Of a DNA stretch of 64,000 nt, positions 54,558 to 64,000 are shown piece after piece. Position numbers and translations under genes: made by a program. The notes below the pieces were generated by a model. It was not told the DNA's origin and searched no databases. It saw only the letters and a list, made by a program, of their open reading frames with translations. This DNA comes from Trueperaceae bacterium (GTDB lineage: Bacteria; Deinococcota; Deinococci; Deinococcales; Trueperaceae): assembly GCA_011389865.1 (NCBI GenBank), contig JAABTL010000005.1, positions 1-64,000 of the forward strand, written 5' to 3'. How positions within the stretch are numbered: position 1 is the first letter of the stretch; each line of letters begins with the position of its first letter.

Positions 54558-56873
54558 TCACCGGGGCCGCAGGTACGCCACGGTCACGCCGAAGCCGCCC
54601 TCGTAGGGGACGGCGTCCTCGAAGCGTTCCACCAGGCGCTCGTCCTTGAGGTAGCGGCGGACGGCGTCCCGCAGGGCCCCCGTGCCCTTGCCGTGCAGCA
54701 CCCGCACGCTCTCGACCTGCAGCGCGTGCGCCTCGCGCACGAGGTCGCGCACCTTCTCGATCGCCTCCTCGACGCGCTCGCCGCGGACGTTGAGCTCGCG
54801 CTCGAAGCCCGCGCCGGGCGTGACCGGCGCCTTCGGCCCCTTGGCGGCGTCCGGCGCGCGGACCACCGTCGCCTCGTGGCGGGCGACCTCGACCTTGAGC
54901 AGGCCGAGCTGCACGACCAGCTGGTCGCCGCGGACCTCGACCACCGGTCCCTCGGCCCCGTAGGCGTCGACCCGCACGATCGCGCCGGGCGCGAGGCGGT
55001 CGGCCGCCGCCGGCCGCGCGGCGGCGGGCGCCCGGCGCTTGGTCTCGCGCCGCAGCTGCGAGATCGCCTCCATCGCCTTGCCCCGCTGGGCCGGATCGCT
55101 GCGTGCCGTCTCGCGCCAGGCCTTGGCCCGGGCGAGGGTGTCCTGCAGCAGCGCGTCCGCCTTCTCGGCCGCCTGCTCGAGCAGCGCGGCCTCCTGCGCC
55201 CGCAGGCGCTCGATCTGGGCGCGCAGCAGCTCCGCCTCGGCGACGGCGGCCGCCCGTGCCCCCTCGGCCTCGTCGAGTTGCGCCTGCAGCGCCGCCCGCT
55301 GCGTCTCGAGGGTCTCCAGCAGCCGTTCGAGGCGCGCGCCCTCGGGCCCCAGCACCTCGTGTGCCCGCGCGAGAAGCTCGGGCGAGAGCCCCACGCGTTC
55401 GGCGATCGCCAGCGCGTACGAGCGCCCGGGCTGGCCGACGACCAGCTCGAACGTGGGGCGCAGGCGTTCGACGTCGAAACGCATCGCGGCGTTGCGCACG
55501 CCGGCGCGCTGGGCCGCGAACACCTTGAGCGGCGCCAGGTGGGTGGTGACCACGCCGAACGCGCGCCGCTCCACCACCGCCTCGAGGATCGCCTGCGACA
55601 GCGCGGCGCCCTCGTCCGGGTCGGTGCCCGACCCGAGCTCGTCGATCAGCAGCAGCGTGCCGGGGGCGGCGTCCTCGACGATGCGCCGCAGGTTGGTCAG
55701 GTGCGCGGCGTAGGTCGACAGCGACGCCTCGATGCTCTGTTCGTCGCCGATGTCGGTCAGCACCGACCGGAACGGCGGCAGCGTCGCCCTGCTCGGCCGG
55801 CCGTCGGCGGCGCGCGCGGCGGCCGCGACGAACAGGCCGGCGTGCGCCATGAGCACGGCCAGCCCGAGCGTCTTCAGCAGCACCGTCTTGCCCCCCGCGT
55901 TGGGGCCGGTCAACACCAGCAGCGGCGCCTCGGCGTCGAGCAGGATGTCGTTGGGCACGCAGTTCTCGATCAGCGGGTGGCGGGCGCCGGGCAGGCGCAC
56001 CGCGGCGCCCTCGGCGACCTCGGGCCGCACGAGCGCCCAATCACGGGCGAGCCTGGCCGACGCGACCACCAGGTCGAGCTCGGTCAGCGCGGCCAGCGTC
56101 GGCTCCAGGCCCGGGTCGAAGGCCAGCCGCTGCCCGAGCGCGATGAGGATGCGGCGCACCTCGTCGCGCTCCTCGAACTCCAGCAGCGTGAGCTCGTTGT
56201 TGAGCGGCACCACGGCGGCGGGCTCGACGAAGACGGTCGCGCCCGAATCGGAGGTGTCGAGCACCAGCCCGGGCACGCGCGACTGCGCGGAGGCCTTGAC
56301 GGGGATGACGTAGCGGTCACGCCGCAGCGTGACGATCGGGTCCTGCACGTACGGCGCGTACTGCTGCAGCAACTGGGCCATGCGGTCGCGAATGCGGCCC
56401 CGCATCGGGTGCAGGCGCTTGCGGATCTCGCGCAGCTTCGGCGTGGCGTCGTCACGCACCTCGCCGCTCGCGTCGAGCTGTTCGCGCACCAGCCGCAGCA
56501 CCGCGTCGAACGAGGCGAGCCCGCGGGCCAGCTCGGTGAGGCGGGGCCGGTTGGAGAGCGCGATGGCGCGCTTGACCGTCGCGGCCGCGTCCATCGTGTA
56601 GGCGATGGCCAGGCACTCGGGGCCCTCGAGCATGCCGCCTTCCTGGACCCGCTCGACGAGCGGCCGCACGTCCTCGACCCCGCCGAGGGAGATCGCGTCG
56701 CCGGTCAGCGCCTCGTCGACGCACTCGTGGGCGGCGCGCAGGGCGTCGCCCTCGAGGTCGGGCAGCAGCGCCCTGGCGCGCGCCTGGCCCGCGAAGGTCT
56801 GGCAGCGCTCCGCCAGGGCGTCCAGGACACGCGGGAACGCCAGCTTCTCGAGGGTGGTCGGCAGCACGCGCAT
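54558..56873 (-). CDS. mutS2: MutS2
   Basis: MutS2 splits collided ribosomes and, in some species, suppresses recombination. The 771 residues have the MutS2 core (TLEKLAFPRVLDALA, helical lever), the ATPase with Walker A TGPNAGGKTVLLKTLG, the LIDELGSGTDPDEGAAL Walker B, and a C-terminal Smr nuclease domain (LNVRGERVEEAIEKVRDLV and VLHGKGTGALRDAV). The mismatch-recognition domain is absent, as expected. The ATG lies nine bases after a TATCAT box. The Smr DLR motif reads NVRGER. Confidence 0.95.
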   Translation of the reverse strand: MRVLPTTLEKLAFPRVLDALAERCQTFAGQARARALLPDLEGDALRAAHECVDEALTGDAISLGGVEDVRPLVERVQEGGMLEGPECLAIAYTMDAAATVKRAIALSNRPRLTELARGLASFDAVLRLVREQLDASGEVRDDATPKLREIRKRLHPMRGRIRDRMAQLLQQYAPYVQDPIVTLRRDRYVIPVKASAQSRVPGLVLDTSDSGATVFVEPAAVVPLNNELTLLEFEERDEVRRILIALGQRLAFDPGLEPTLAALTELDLVVASARLARDWALVRPEVAEGAAVRLPGARHPLIENCVPNDILLDAEAPLLVLTGPNAGGKTVLLKTLGLAVLMAHAGLFVAAAARAADGRPSRATLPPFRSVLTDIGDEQSIEASLSTYAAHLTNLRRIVEDAAPGTLLLIDELGSGTDPDEGAALSQAILEAVVERRAFGVVTTHLAPLKVFAAQRAGVRNAAMRFDVERLRPTFELVVGQPGRSYALAIAERVGLSPELLARAHEVLGPEGARLERLLETLETQRAALQAQLDEAEGARAAAVAEAELLRAQIERLRAQEAALLEQAAEKADALLQDTLARAKAWRETARSDPAQRGKAMEAISQLRRETKRRAPAAARPAAADRLAPGAIVRVDAYGAEGPVVEVRGDQLVVQLGLLKVEVARHEATVVRAPDAAKGPKAPVTPGAGFERELNVRGERVEEAIEKVRDLVREAHALQVESVRVLHGKGTGALRDAVRRYLKDERLVERFEDAVPYEGGFGVTVAYLRPR

Positions 56874-56882
56874 GGCGCAGCG

Positions 56883-56888
56883 ATGATA
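56883..56888 (-). promoter_or_regulatory. -10 candidate TATCAT of mutS2
   Basis: TATCAT lies nine bases before the mutS2 ATG; a leader of about two bases is implied. Confidence 0.45.
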
Positions 56889-56898
56889 CGTCGGACGT

Positions 56899-58272
56899 TC
56901 AGGCGCGGGTGGTCGCGGCGGGCTCGCGAGCGGGCTCGGGGGCGGGTTCGGCGACGGTCTCGACCTCGGCGCCCCCCTTGCGCGGCGGCACCAGGCCCAT
57001 CGCGACGACGGCCGCGACGATGCAGGCGATCCCGGTGGGGATGAACCCCCACACCCAGGCCTGGTTGTCGCCGGCGACGCCGCCGAGGATGGGACCGACG
57101 ATGCCACCCACGCCGTAGGCGAGGAAGACGAGCGGGTAGTTCATGCCGACGTTGCGGTTGCCGAAATAGTCCGCGGTCGCCGCCGGGAGCAGGGCGAAGT
57201 ACCCGCCGTAGTTGAAGCCGATCAAGGTGGCGCCGACGTAGAGCCCGATCTCGGAGCCGGCCGCGTAGAAGAACGCGATCATCGTCACGCCCTGCACGGC
57301 ACTCATCAGCGCAATCGAGCGCTTGCGTCCGAAGGCGTCCGAGATGCGCCCCCACAGGATGCGGCCGATGCCGTTGGCCAGGGCGTAGAAGAGCCCCATC
57401 GCGGTGCCCGTCACGAGCAGGGCTCGTTCCTCGGACATCCCCTGCGCCACCAGGCTCTCGCCGCCGAAGAGGCGGATGATGCCGATCACCATGAGACCGG
57501 AGATGGCCCCGACGAGGAAGATGAAGAACAGCCCCCAGAACTGCGGGGTGCGGACCATCTCCGCCTCGCTGAAGTCGACGCCCCCGGCGAGGTCCGCCGC
57601 CTGGCCGGTCGGCGGCGTCCAGCCCGCCGGCCGGTAGCCGTCGGGCGGGTTGATCATCGCCAACGAGCCCAGCGACACGAAAACGGCGAACAGCACGCCG
57701 TAGAGCAGGAAGATGTCGTTGACCGTCCAGCCCATGCCGTAGAGCCCGGTCCAGCCGGGCGTGAGGTCGACAGGTCCGAAGCGGAACCCCTCGGTGAGCT
57801 TGATCCAGATCAGCGCGCCGAAGCCGAAGCCCGCGACCGCCAGGCCCGTGATCAGGCCCTTCTTGTCGGGGAACCACTTGACGAGCGCGGCGATCGGGCA
57901 GACGTACGCCAGACCGATGCCGGCGCCGCCGAGCAGGCCGACGCCGAGCAGGATGCCCCAGAAGCTGGTGCCCGAGAAGCCGGCGACGAGGTAGCCCGCG
58001 CCCAGCACGAGCCCGCCCGTGAGCGACACGACGCGTGGGCCGGAGCGCCGCTGCCAGCGCCCCGCGATCAGCGCCATGACCCCTGCGAAGGAGGCCAGGC
58101 CGACCGCGAAGATGATCTGCGTCTCGGTGCGGGAGAAACCGAACGGCTCCTCGGTGAGGGCTCCGGTGAACGCCGACCAGGCGTAGATCGCCCCCAAACA
58201 GAGCTGGATGAGGATGCCGCCGGCGACGATCCACCAACGGTTGAGCGTGCGGACGTTGCCTGAGGCTTGCAT
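56899..58272 (-). CDS. OFA-family MFS transporter (oxalate/formate antiporter type)
   Basis: The 457-residue 12-helix carrier has OFA hallmarks: RWWIVAGGILIQLCLGAIYAWSAFTGAL at the N-terminus, GAGIGLAYVCPIAALVKWFPDKKGLITGLAVAGFGFGAL, and FNYGGYFALLPAATADYFGNRNVGMNYPLVF. Relatives exchange monocarboxylates such as oxalate, formate or acetate. A terminator separates it from acs, so it has its own message. AAGGAG precedes the ATG by eight bases. A role in acetate or another organic acid is suggested by the neighbour only. Confidence 0.88.
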   Translation of the reverse strand: MQASGNVRTLNRWWIVAGGILIQLCLGAIYAWSAFTGALTEEPFGFSRTETQIIFAVGLASFAGVMALIAGRWQRRSGPRVVSLTGGLVLGAGYLVAGFSGTSFWGILLGVGLLGGAGIGLAYVCPIAALVKWFPDKKGLITGLAVAGFGFGALIWIKLTEGFRFGPVDLTPGWTGLYGMGWTVNDIFLLYGVLFAVFVSLGSLAMINPPDGYRPAGWTPPTGQAADLAGGVDFSEAEMVRTPQFWGLFFIFLVGAISGLMVIGIIRLFGGESLVAQGMSEERALLVTGTAMGLFYALANGIGRILWGRISDAFGRKRSIALMSAVQGVTMIAFFYAAGSEIGLYVGATLIGFNYGGYFALLPAATADYFGNRNVGMNYPLVFLAYGVGGIVGPILGGVAGDNQAWVWGFIPTGIACIVAAVVAMGLVPPRKGGAEVETVAEPAPEPAREPAATTRA

Positions 58273-58326
58273 GCGACCTGCTCCTTACCCGGCCGCTCGC
58301 CGGGGCCGTAGGGCGACCACGCGGTC

Positions 58327-58365
58327 GTGCGCCGCCCCCACACCTTGCGGACGGGGGCGGCGCAC
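58327..58365 (-). terminator. Terminator of acs
   Basis: GTGCGCCGCCCCC pairs with GGGGGCGGCGCAC over a 13-base loop (13-bp stem) between acs and the OFA transporter gene. Confidence 0.68.
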
Positions 58366-58381
58366 TCGGTGGTTCACCGGC

Positions 58382-60331
<1,950 letters not shown>

Positions 60332-60417
60332 GCTGTACGGGCCTCCTTCGGTCTGCGTGGGCTCGCGCGCCATCACCCGAACCATGGGCAGGACGCGTCT
60401 GACGGGTTTCGCGCCCC

Positions 60418-60423
60418 ATGCTA
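60418..60423 (-). promoter_or_regulatory. -10 candidate TAGCAT of acs
   Basis: TAGCAT on the minus strand implies a leader of about 80 bases, ending with AAGGAGG. Confidence 0.45.
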
Positions 60424-60458
60424 CGGCGGGCGTCCCGGGGTCGATGTCCCGGGTCGCA

Positions 60459-60464
60459 TAGGAT
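60459..60464 (+). promoter_or_regulatory. -10 box TAGGAT of the RDD gene
   Basis: TAGGAT gives a leader of about 27 bases. It is about 35 bases from the acs -10 on the other strand. Confidence 0.5.
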
Positions 60465-60497
60465 GGCGGGGTACACGCGCCCGTGAGAGGAACCCCG

Positions 60498-60974
60498 ATG
60501 GACGAACCCGTCACGCCCACGCCCGCACCGGCCCCGGTCGGCAGCAAGCCCGACCCGCTGACGCGCTTCCTGGCCTTCTTCATCGACGCCGTGATCGTGT
60601 CGGTGGTCGGCTTGGTGCCCATCATCGGCAGCCTGGTGGCGATCGCCTACGCCCTGCTGCGCGACGGGCTCCACTACGAGTTCATGGACGGCCGCTCGAT
60701 CGGCAAGAAGCTCATGAAGCTCAAGGTCGTGCGCCACGACGGCTCGCCCATGGACATGGCGGCCTCGGCGCGGCGGAATTGGCCGCTCGCGGTCGGCTCG
60801 CTGGCGCAGGGCCTGCTGATCTTCCCCGTGGTCGGCTGGGTCCTGGTCCCGATCGTGGTGATCGCCGGGCCCCTGCTGGCCCTGTACGAGGCCTACAAGG
60901 TCGTGACCGAACCCGAGGGCCGGCGCTGGGGCGACGCCCTGGCGGGCACCAAGGTGGTGCAGGCGGCGAGCTGA
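60498..60974 (+). CDS. RDD-family membrane protein
   Basis: The 158 residues have the RDD fold with [40 protein letters not shown], and a third helix ([18 protein letters not shown]). RDD proteins have been linked to compatible-solute or ion transport and many are uncharacterised. A GAGAGGAA site lies before the ATG at 60498, which I prefer over an earlier ATG at 60483. Confidence 0.82.
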   Translation: MDEPVTPTPAPAPVGSKPDPLTRFLAFFIDAVIVSVVGLVPIIGSLVAIAYALLRDGLHYEFMDGRSIGKKLMKLKVVRHDGSPMDMAASARRNWPLAVGSLAQGLLIFPVVGWVLVPIVVIAGPLLALYEAYKVVTEPEGRRWGDALAGTKVVQAAS

Positions 60975-60995
60975 CCGACCGGCCGTCGGCCGCTC

Positions 60996-61026
60996 CCGCG
61001 GGGGCGTTGTCGCGACGCCCCCGCGG
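60996..61026 (+). terminator. Terminator of the RDD gene
   Basis: A perfect 12-bp stem (CCGCGGGGGCGT) with a 7-base loop follows the RDD stop and precedes the MFS promoter. Confidence 0.75.
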
Positions 61027-61055
61027 CGCTTCCCGAGGCGGCGACGCGCCGGCGT

Positions 61056-61061
61056 TACCAT
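61056..61061 (+). promoter_or_regulatory. -10 box TACCAT of the MFS exporter gene
   Basis: TACCAT ends six bases before the GTG at 61068; leaderless message predicted. Confidence 0.6.
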
Positions 61062-61067
61062 GCCGGC

Positions 61068-62363
61068 GTGCGCCGCCGCCGCCCAGACCCCCGCCCCGCC
61101 AGCGCATGGCAGCGGGTGCTGTGGGTGATGTTCTCGGCCCAGCTCCTCTCCGCGGTCGGCTTCTCCACGATCTTCCCGTTCCTGCCGAACTACGTCGAGC
61201 ACCTCGGCAGCGCCCGCGGCGCGCCGCTGCTGCTGATGGTCACGCTGGTGTTCTCCGGGCAGGCGATCGCGATGGCGGTCGCCTCGCCGGTGTGGGGGGC
61301 GCTATCCGACCGCTGGGGGCGCAAGCCGATGGTCGAGCGCGCGCTCTACGGCGGCGCCGTCCTCATCCTGCTGATGGGCTTCGCCCGCTCCGCCGAGGAG
61401 CTCGTCGTGTTGCGGGTCCTGCAGGGCATGGTCACCGGCGTGGTGTCGGCCGGCACCACCCTCGTCGCCTCGGTCGCACCGCGCGAGCGCCTCGGCTACG
61501 CGATGGGCGTCATGCAGACCGGCCTGTGGGCCGGCGTGTCCGTCGGGCCCGTGCTCGGCGGCTTCCTCGAGTACCTCTTCGGTTACCGCATCGCCTTCCT
61601 GCTCACCGCCGTGCTGCTGTTCGTCGGCGGCGTCCTGGTCAGCACGCTGGTGCGCGAGCGCTTCGAGCGGCCGGAGGGCCAGCGGGGCGGCGTCGGCGGC
61701 CTGGCGTCGTCGTTCGGCACCGTGCTGCGTTCCCCGGGCGTCGCCACCGTGATGCTCGTGCGCTTCACCGCCTGGCTCGGCCGCACGATGATCGTGCCGT
61801 TCCTACCGCTGTTCGTGGCCGGCCTCATGGCCGGCGCCGCCACCGCCGGCATCGTCACCGGCCTGGCGATCGGCGTCGCGTCGGCCGCGGGGACCGCCAC
61901 CTCGATCCTGCTCGGGCGCCTCGGCGACCGCGTCGGGCACCGTCAGGTGCTGGTCGTCGGCGCCATCGCGACGGCCGCGGCGTACGCGCCCATCGCGTTC
62001 GTCACCGAGGCCTGGCAGCTCGTGGTGCTGTACGGCATCACCGGCGCCACGATCGGCGGGGTGCTGCCGTCGATCTCGGCGCTGCTGGCCCAGCTGACCG
62101 ACCGCGGCGAGGCCGGCAGCGCCTACGGCATCGACAACGCCATCGTCGCCGCCGCCCGCGGCGTGTCGCCCGTGATCGGCGCCGCGGTCGTCGGCCTGCT
62201 GGTGAGCGGACGCGAACCCGTCGGCCTCGACTACGCGGTCGTCTTCACCGTCGCCGCCGTGCTGTTCGCGGTCACGGCCGCCATCGCCGCCTGGCGCATC
62301 CCGCGGGTGCCGCGGGAGCCTCGCGTGCCGCCGCCGACCGCCGACGCAGCGGCCGCGGGGTAA
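61068..62363 (+). CDS. MFS transporter, 12-helix drug exporter type
   Basis: The 431 residues have about 12 helices, motif A GALSDRWGRKPMVERAL between helices 2 and 3, and MQTGLWAGVSVGPVLGGFLEYLFGYR as motif C. It resembles the DHA1/TetA-type drug exporters. Its substrate is unknown. Its TAA stop forms part of the next -10 box. The MFS gene and the TPP-controlled thiB gene are therefore packed end to end; whether the exporter also has to do with thiamine is not shown. Confidence 0.86.
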   Translation: MRRRRPDPRPASAWQRVLWVMFSAQLLSAVGFSTIFPFLPNYVEHLGSARGAPLLLMVTLVFSGQAIAMAVASPVWGALSDRWGRKPMVERALYGGAVLILLMGFARSAEELVVLRVLQGMVTGVVSAGTTLVASVAPRERLGYAMGVMQTGLWAGVSVGPVLGGFLEYLFGYRIAFLLTAVLLFVGGVLVSTLVRERFERPEGQRGGVGGLASSFGTVLRSPGVATVMLVRFTAWLGRTMIVPFLPLFVAGLMAGAATAGIVTGLAIGVASAAGTATSILLGRLGDRVGHRQVLVVGAIATAAAYAPIAFVTEAWQLVVLYGITGATIGGVLPSISALLAQLTDRGEAGSAYGIDNAIVAAARGVSPVIGAAVVGLLVSGREPVGLDYAVVFTVAAVLFAVTAAIAAWRIPRVPREPRVPPPTADAAAAG

Positions 62364-62366
62364 CCT
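62361..62366 (+). promoter_or_regulatory. -10 box TAACCT, fused to the MFS stop codon
   Basis: TAA is the MFS stop; CCT completes the box. Transcription should start near 62373, at the first base pairs of the TPP aptamer. Confidence 0.5.
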
Positions 62367-62370
62367 GGGG

Positions 62371-62456
62371 GCGTCACCAGGGGTGCCCCCGACGAGGGGG
62401 CTGAGACACACCCTCGGAACCTGAACCCGGTCGTGCGGGCGGAGGGAGCGTGACGC
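62371..62456 (+). ncRNA. TPP riboswitch (THI element)
   Basis: The aptamer has its conserved parts in order: ACCAGGGGTGCCCC, GGGGGCTGAGA and ACCCTCGGAACCTGAACCCG, then GCGGGCGGAGGGAG. P1 is GCGTCA (62371-62376) with TGACGC (62451-62456). It lies directly before thiB, whose product binds thiamine. Bound TPP should lower thiB expression. Confidence 0.96.
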
Positions 62457-62466
62457 GGAGGCCGCC

Positions 62467-62502
62467 TCCGTCCCTCCCCGCCGACGCGGGCGGAAGGACG
62501 GA
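62467..62502 (+). promoter_or_regulatory. Expression-platform hairpin that covers the thiB ribosome site
   Basis: TCCGTCC (62467-62473) pairs with GGACGGA (62496-62502), with an inner CCCGC/GCGGG hairpin. The AAGGA site (62494-62498) is partly inside it. A competing GGAGG/CCTCC hairpin (62457-62469) shares three bases. There is no T run, so control of translation, not termination, is the likely mode. Confidence 0.6.
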
Positions 62503-62506
62503 ACCC

Positions 62507-63562
62507 ATGCGCCCTCGCCCACGCATCGCCCTGATCACCCTCGCCCTCGCCGCCTTGGTCGTGGCCCCCGTCGGCCTCGCCCAGCGGGTCGTCCTGATGA
62601 CCCACGACAGCTTCGCCGTCTCCCGCGACGTCCTCGACGCGTTCACCGCCGAGACCGGGATCGAGGTGGAGCTGCTCGCGGCGGGCGACGCCGGCGCCGC
62701 GCTCAACCGCGCCGCCCTGACCCGGGCGCGGCCGCTCGCCGACGTCCTGTTCGGCGTCGACGAGGGACTGCTCGCGCGCGCCCGCGCGGCCGAGGTGTTC
62801 GAGCCCTACCGCTCGCCGGCCCTCGACACGGTCGACCCCGCCTACCGCCTCGCCGACGACCACCTCGTCACGCCGATCGACGTCGGCTTCGTCGGCTTCA
62901 ACCTCGACCCCGCCTGGTTCGCGGCGAACGGGGTGCCCCGGCCGACGTCGCTGGCCGACCTCGCGGACCCCGCCTACGCGCGCCTGACCGTGGTGACCGA
63001 CCCCGCCACCTCCAGCCCCGGCCTCGCGCTGCTGCTCGGCACGATCGGCGCCTGGGGCGAGGAGGACGCCTTCGCCTGGTGGGCCGCGCTGCGCGACGGC
63101 GGCGTCGCCGTGCGCTCCGGCTGGAGCGACGCGTACTACGGCGACTTCACCCGCTACGGTGGCGACCGCCCGATCGTCCTCTCCTACGCCTCCAGTCCCG
63201 CCGCCGAGGTGATGTTCTCCGAGTCTCCCGTCGACCCGGATGCCCCACCGACCGTCAACCTCGTGTGCGAAGCGTGCAGCGTCCGCCAAGTGGAGACCGC
63301 CGGCATCCTCGCCGGCACCCCGCGGCGCGCGGAGGCCGAGCGGCTGATCGACTTCCTGCTGTCCGCGACCTTCCAGGCCGACGTCCCCGGCACCATGTTC
63401 GTCTACCCCGTCCGCAGCGGGGTCCCGCTGCCCGACGCCTTCGATCTCTACGCCCGCGTGCCCGCGCCCGAGGAGCTCATGCCCCTGCCAGAGCGGCTCG
63501 ACGGCGCGACGGTCGACGGTTGGATCGCGCGCTGGACGCGGGTGGTGCTGAGGACGGATTAG
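62507..63562 (+). CDS. thiB: Thiamine ABC transporter substrate-binding protein
   Basis: The 351 residues start with a signal peptide ending in GLAQ, followed by a periplasmic binding fold with LMTHDSFAVSRDVLDAFTAETGIEVEL, DVLFGVDEGLLARA, TPIDVGFVGFN and VLSYASSPAAEVMF as expected for ThiB/TbpA. The TPP riboswitch upstream supports thiamine as ligand. A strong terminator follows, and no thiP or thiQ gene is seen before the window end, so the permease and ATPase must lie elsewhere or be shared. Confidence 0.94.
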   Translation: MRPRPRIALITLALAALVVAPVGLAQRVVLMTHDSFAVSRDVLDAFTAETGIEVELLAAGDAGAALNRAALTRARPLADVLFGVDEGLLARARAAEVFEPYRSPALDTVDPAYRLADDHLVTPIDVGFVGFNLDPAWFAANGVPRPTSLADLADPAYARLTVVTDPATSSPGLALLLGTIGAWGEEDAFAWWAALRDGGVAVRSGWSDAYYGDFTRYGGDRPIVLSYASSPAAEVMFSESPVDPDAPPTVNLVCEACSVRQVETAGILAGTPRRAEAERLIDFLLSATFQADVPGTMFVYPVRSGVPLPDAFDLYARVPAPEELMPLPERLDGATVDGWIARWTRVVLRTD

Positions 63563-63575
63563 GCCCCGTTGGCAC

Positions 63576-63600
63576 GCCGGTGCGCCCCTTGCGCACCGGC
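63576..63600 (+). terminator. Terminator of thiB
   Basis: A perfect 10-bp stem (GCCGGTGCGC) with a CCCTT loop follows the thiB stop after 13 bases. Confidence 0.72.
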
Positions 63601-63611
63601 CGAGCCGCGAG

Positions 63612-63617
63612 TAACCT
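63612..63617 (+). promoter_or_regulatory. -10 candidate TAACCT of the SnoaL-like gene
   Basis: TAACCT is the same hexamer as before the TPP riboswitch. It implies a leader of about 87 bases with small GC hairpins such as CGTGGC-CGTT-GCCACG. Confidence 0.35.
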
Positions 63618-63710
63618 ACCGGCGACTTCACCTTGGCGCCGGTGGGCACGTCGCGATGCCCGCGGTCCACCGGGCGTGGCCGTTGCCACGGCCATCCGCG
63701 GAGATGACCC

Positions 63711-64000
63711 ATGCATCCCGAAGACGAGATCCGAGACCTTCTGCGGCGGTTTCAGGACGGTTACACACAGCGCGACGCGAGCCAGTTGGATCCGTTCATG
63801 GCCCTGTTCCTGACCGATGCCGAGGTCATCGGGACCAACGGCATCGAACCGGGGGTGGAGGAGTGGTACCTGGGGCGGGACGCCGCCCGCGCCCTGGTGG
63901 CTGGCGATTGGAAGAGCTGGGGTGACGTGCGCGTGAACCTGCCCGGTGCATCGATCCGCGTCCGCGGTGACGTGGGCTGGATCGCGGCAGCCGCGACCGT
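63711..64000 (+). CDS. SnoaL-like / NTF2-fold protein (partial)
   Basis: The first 96 residues are in the window; the gene runs off the end. The start (EIRDLLRRFQDGYTQRDASQL, MALFLTDAEVIGTNG, EEWYLGRDAARALVAGDW) matches the NTF2-like SnoaL_3/DUF4440 fold. Members may be ketosteroid isomerase-like enzymes or binding proteins; no active site can be assigned. GGAG lies seven bases before the ATG. Confidence 0.72.
   Translation, partial: MHPEDEIRDLLRRFQDGYTQRDASQLDPFMALFLTDAEVIGTNGIEPGVEEWYLGRDAARALVAGDWKSWGDVRVNLPGASIRVRGDVGWIAAAAT

Overview
The window looks like chromosomal DNA from a very GC-rich bacterium, most likely a Deinococcota member of the Truepera type. Four things point there. At least 18 genes have a TAnnnT -10 box only 5-7 bases before the start codon, the signature of leaderless mRNAs that are common in Deinococcus. 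A futalosine-route menaquinone pair (MqnC plus an amidohydrolase resembling aminodeoxyfutalosine deaminase) is present. An HspR/HAIR-like site lies over the hsp20 promoter. Family assignments throughout also fit. No phage, insertion sequence, CRISPR array or rRNA was seen, and coding density is high. The only gap over 300 bases between protein genes is 17095-17411, which holds the initiator tRNA, its promoter, a terminator and hairpins in the era leader.

Layout. 1-5.4 kb: an ABC half-transporter operon with a methyltransferase, facing a serA/class V aminotransferase pair. 5.4-13.6 kb: recG with a membrane protein and a LEA14-like lipoprotein; a DHA2 drug exporter and alanine racemase; a CorC/HlyC-type membrane protein. 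13.6-19.4 kb: deoxynucleoside kinase, murE, pyrimidine-nucleoside phosphorylase, initiator tRNA, era, a GIY-YIG protein and a small outer-membrane-type protein. 19.5-26.1 kb: mfd, rsmI with a 69-residue protein, a CsoR-family repressor with its operator, a SpoIID-like protein and a small anchored protein. 26.2-32.6 kb: acnA with a divergent winged-helix regulator, a lipoprotein and a large secreted PPC-domain protein. 32.6-41.6 kb: trxA, the menaquinone pair, a STAND-like ATPase with TPR-rich C-terminus coupled to a hydroxyacid dehydrogenase, a methyltransferase and mreB.

41.6-51.5 kb: FKBP, gamma-glutamyltransferase, two small membrane proteins, a MATE exporter sharing a very compact promoter with a lone molybdopterin oxidoreductase, an ankyrin-M23 peptidase, an AspT-type transporter and hsp20. 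51.6-64 kb: a flavin disulfide reductase, LOG, a HAD phosphatase, mutS2, an OFA-type MFS carrier, acs, an RDD protein, an MFS exporter, a TPP riboswitch with thiB, and the start of a SnoaL-like gene.

The gene content is mainly housekeeping (serine, cell wall, nucleoside salvage, recombination and repair, translation, menaquinone, acetate/TCA entry) plus transport. The most unusual signal is in the gene borders. Promoters are squeezed into stop codons (five TAG/TAA stops form the first three bases of the next gene's -10 box), and one 7-bp near-symmetric element appears to fire two leaderless genes in opposite directions.
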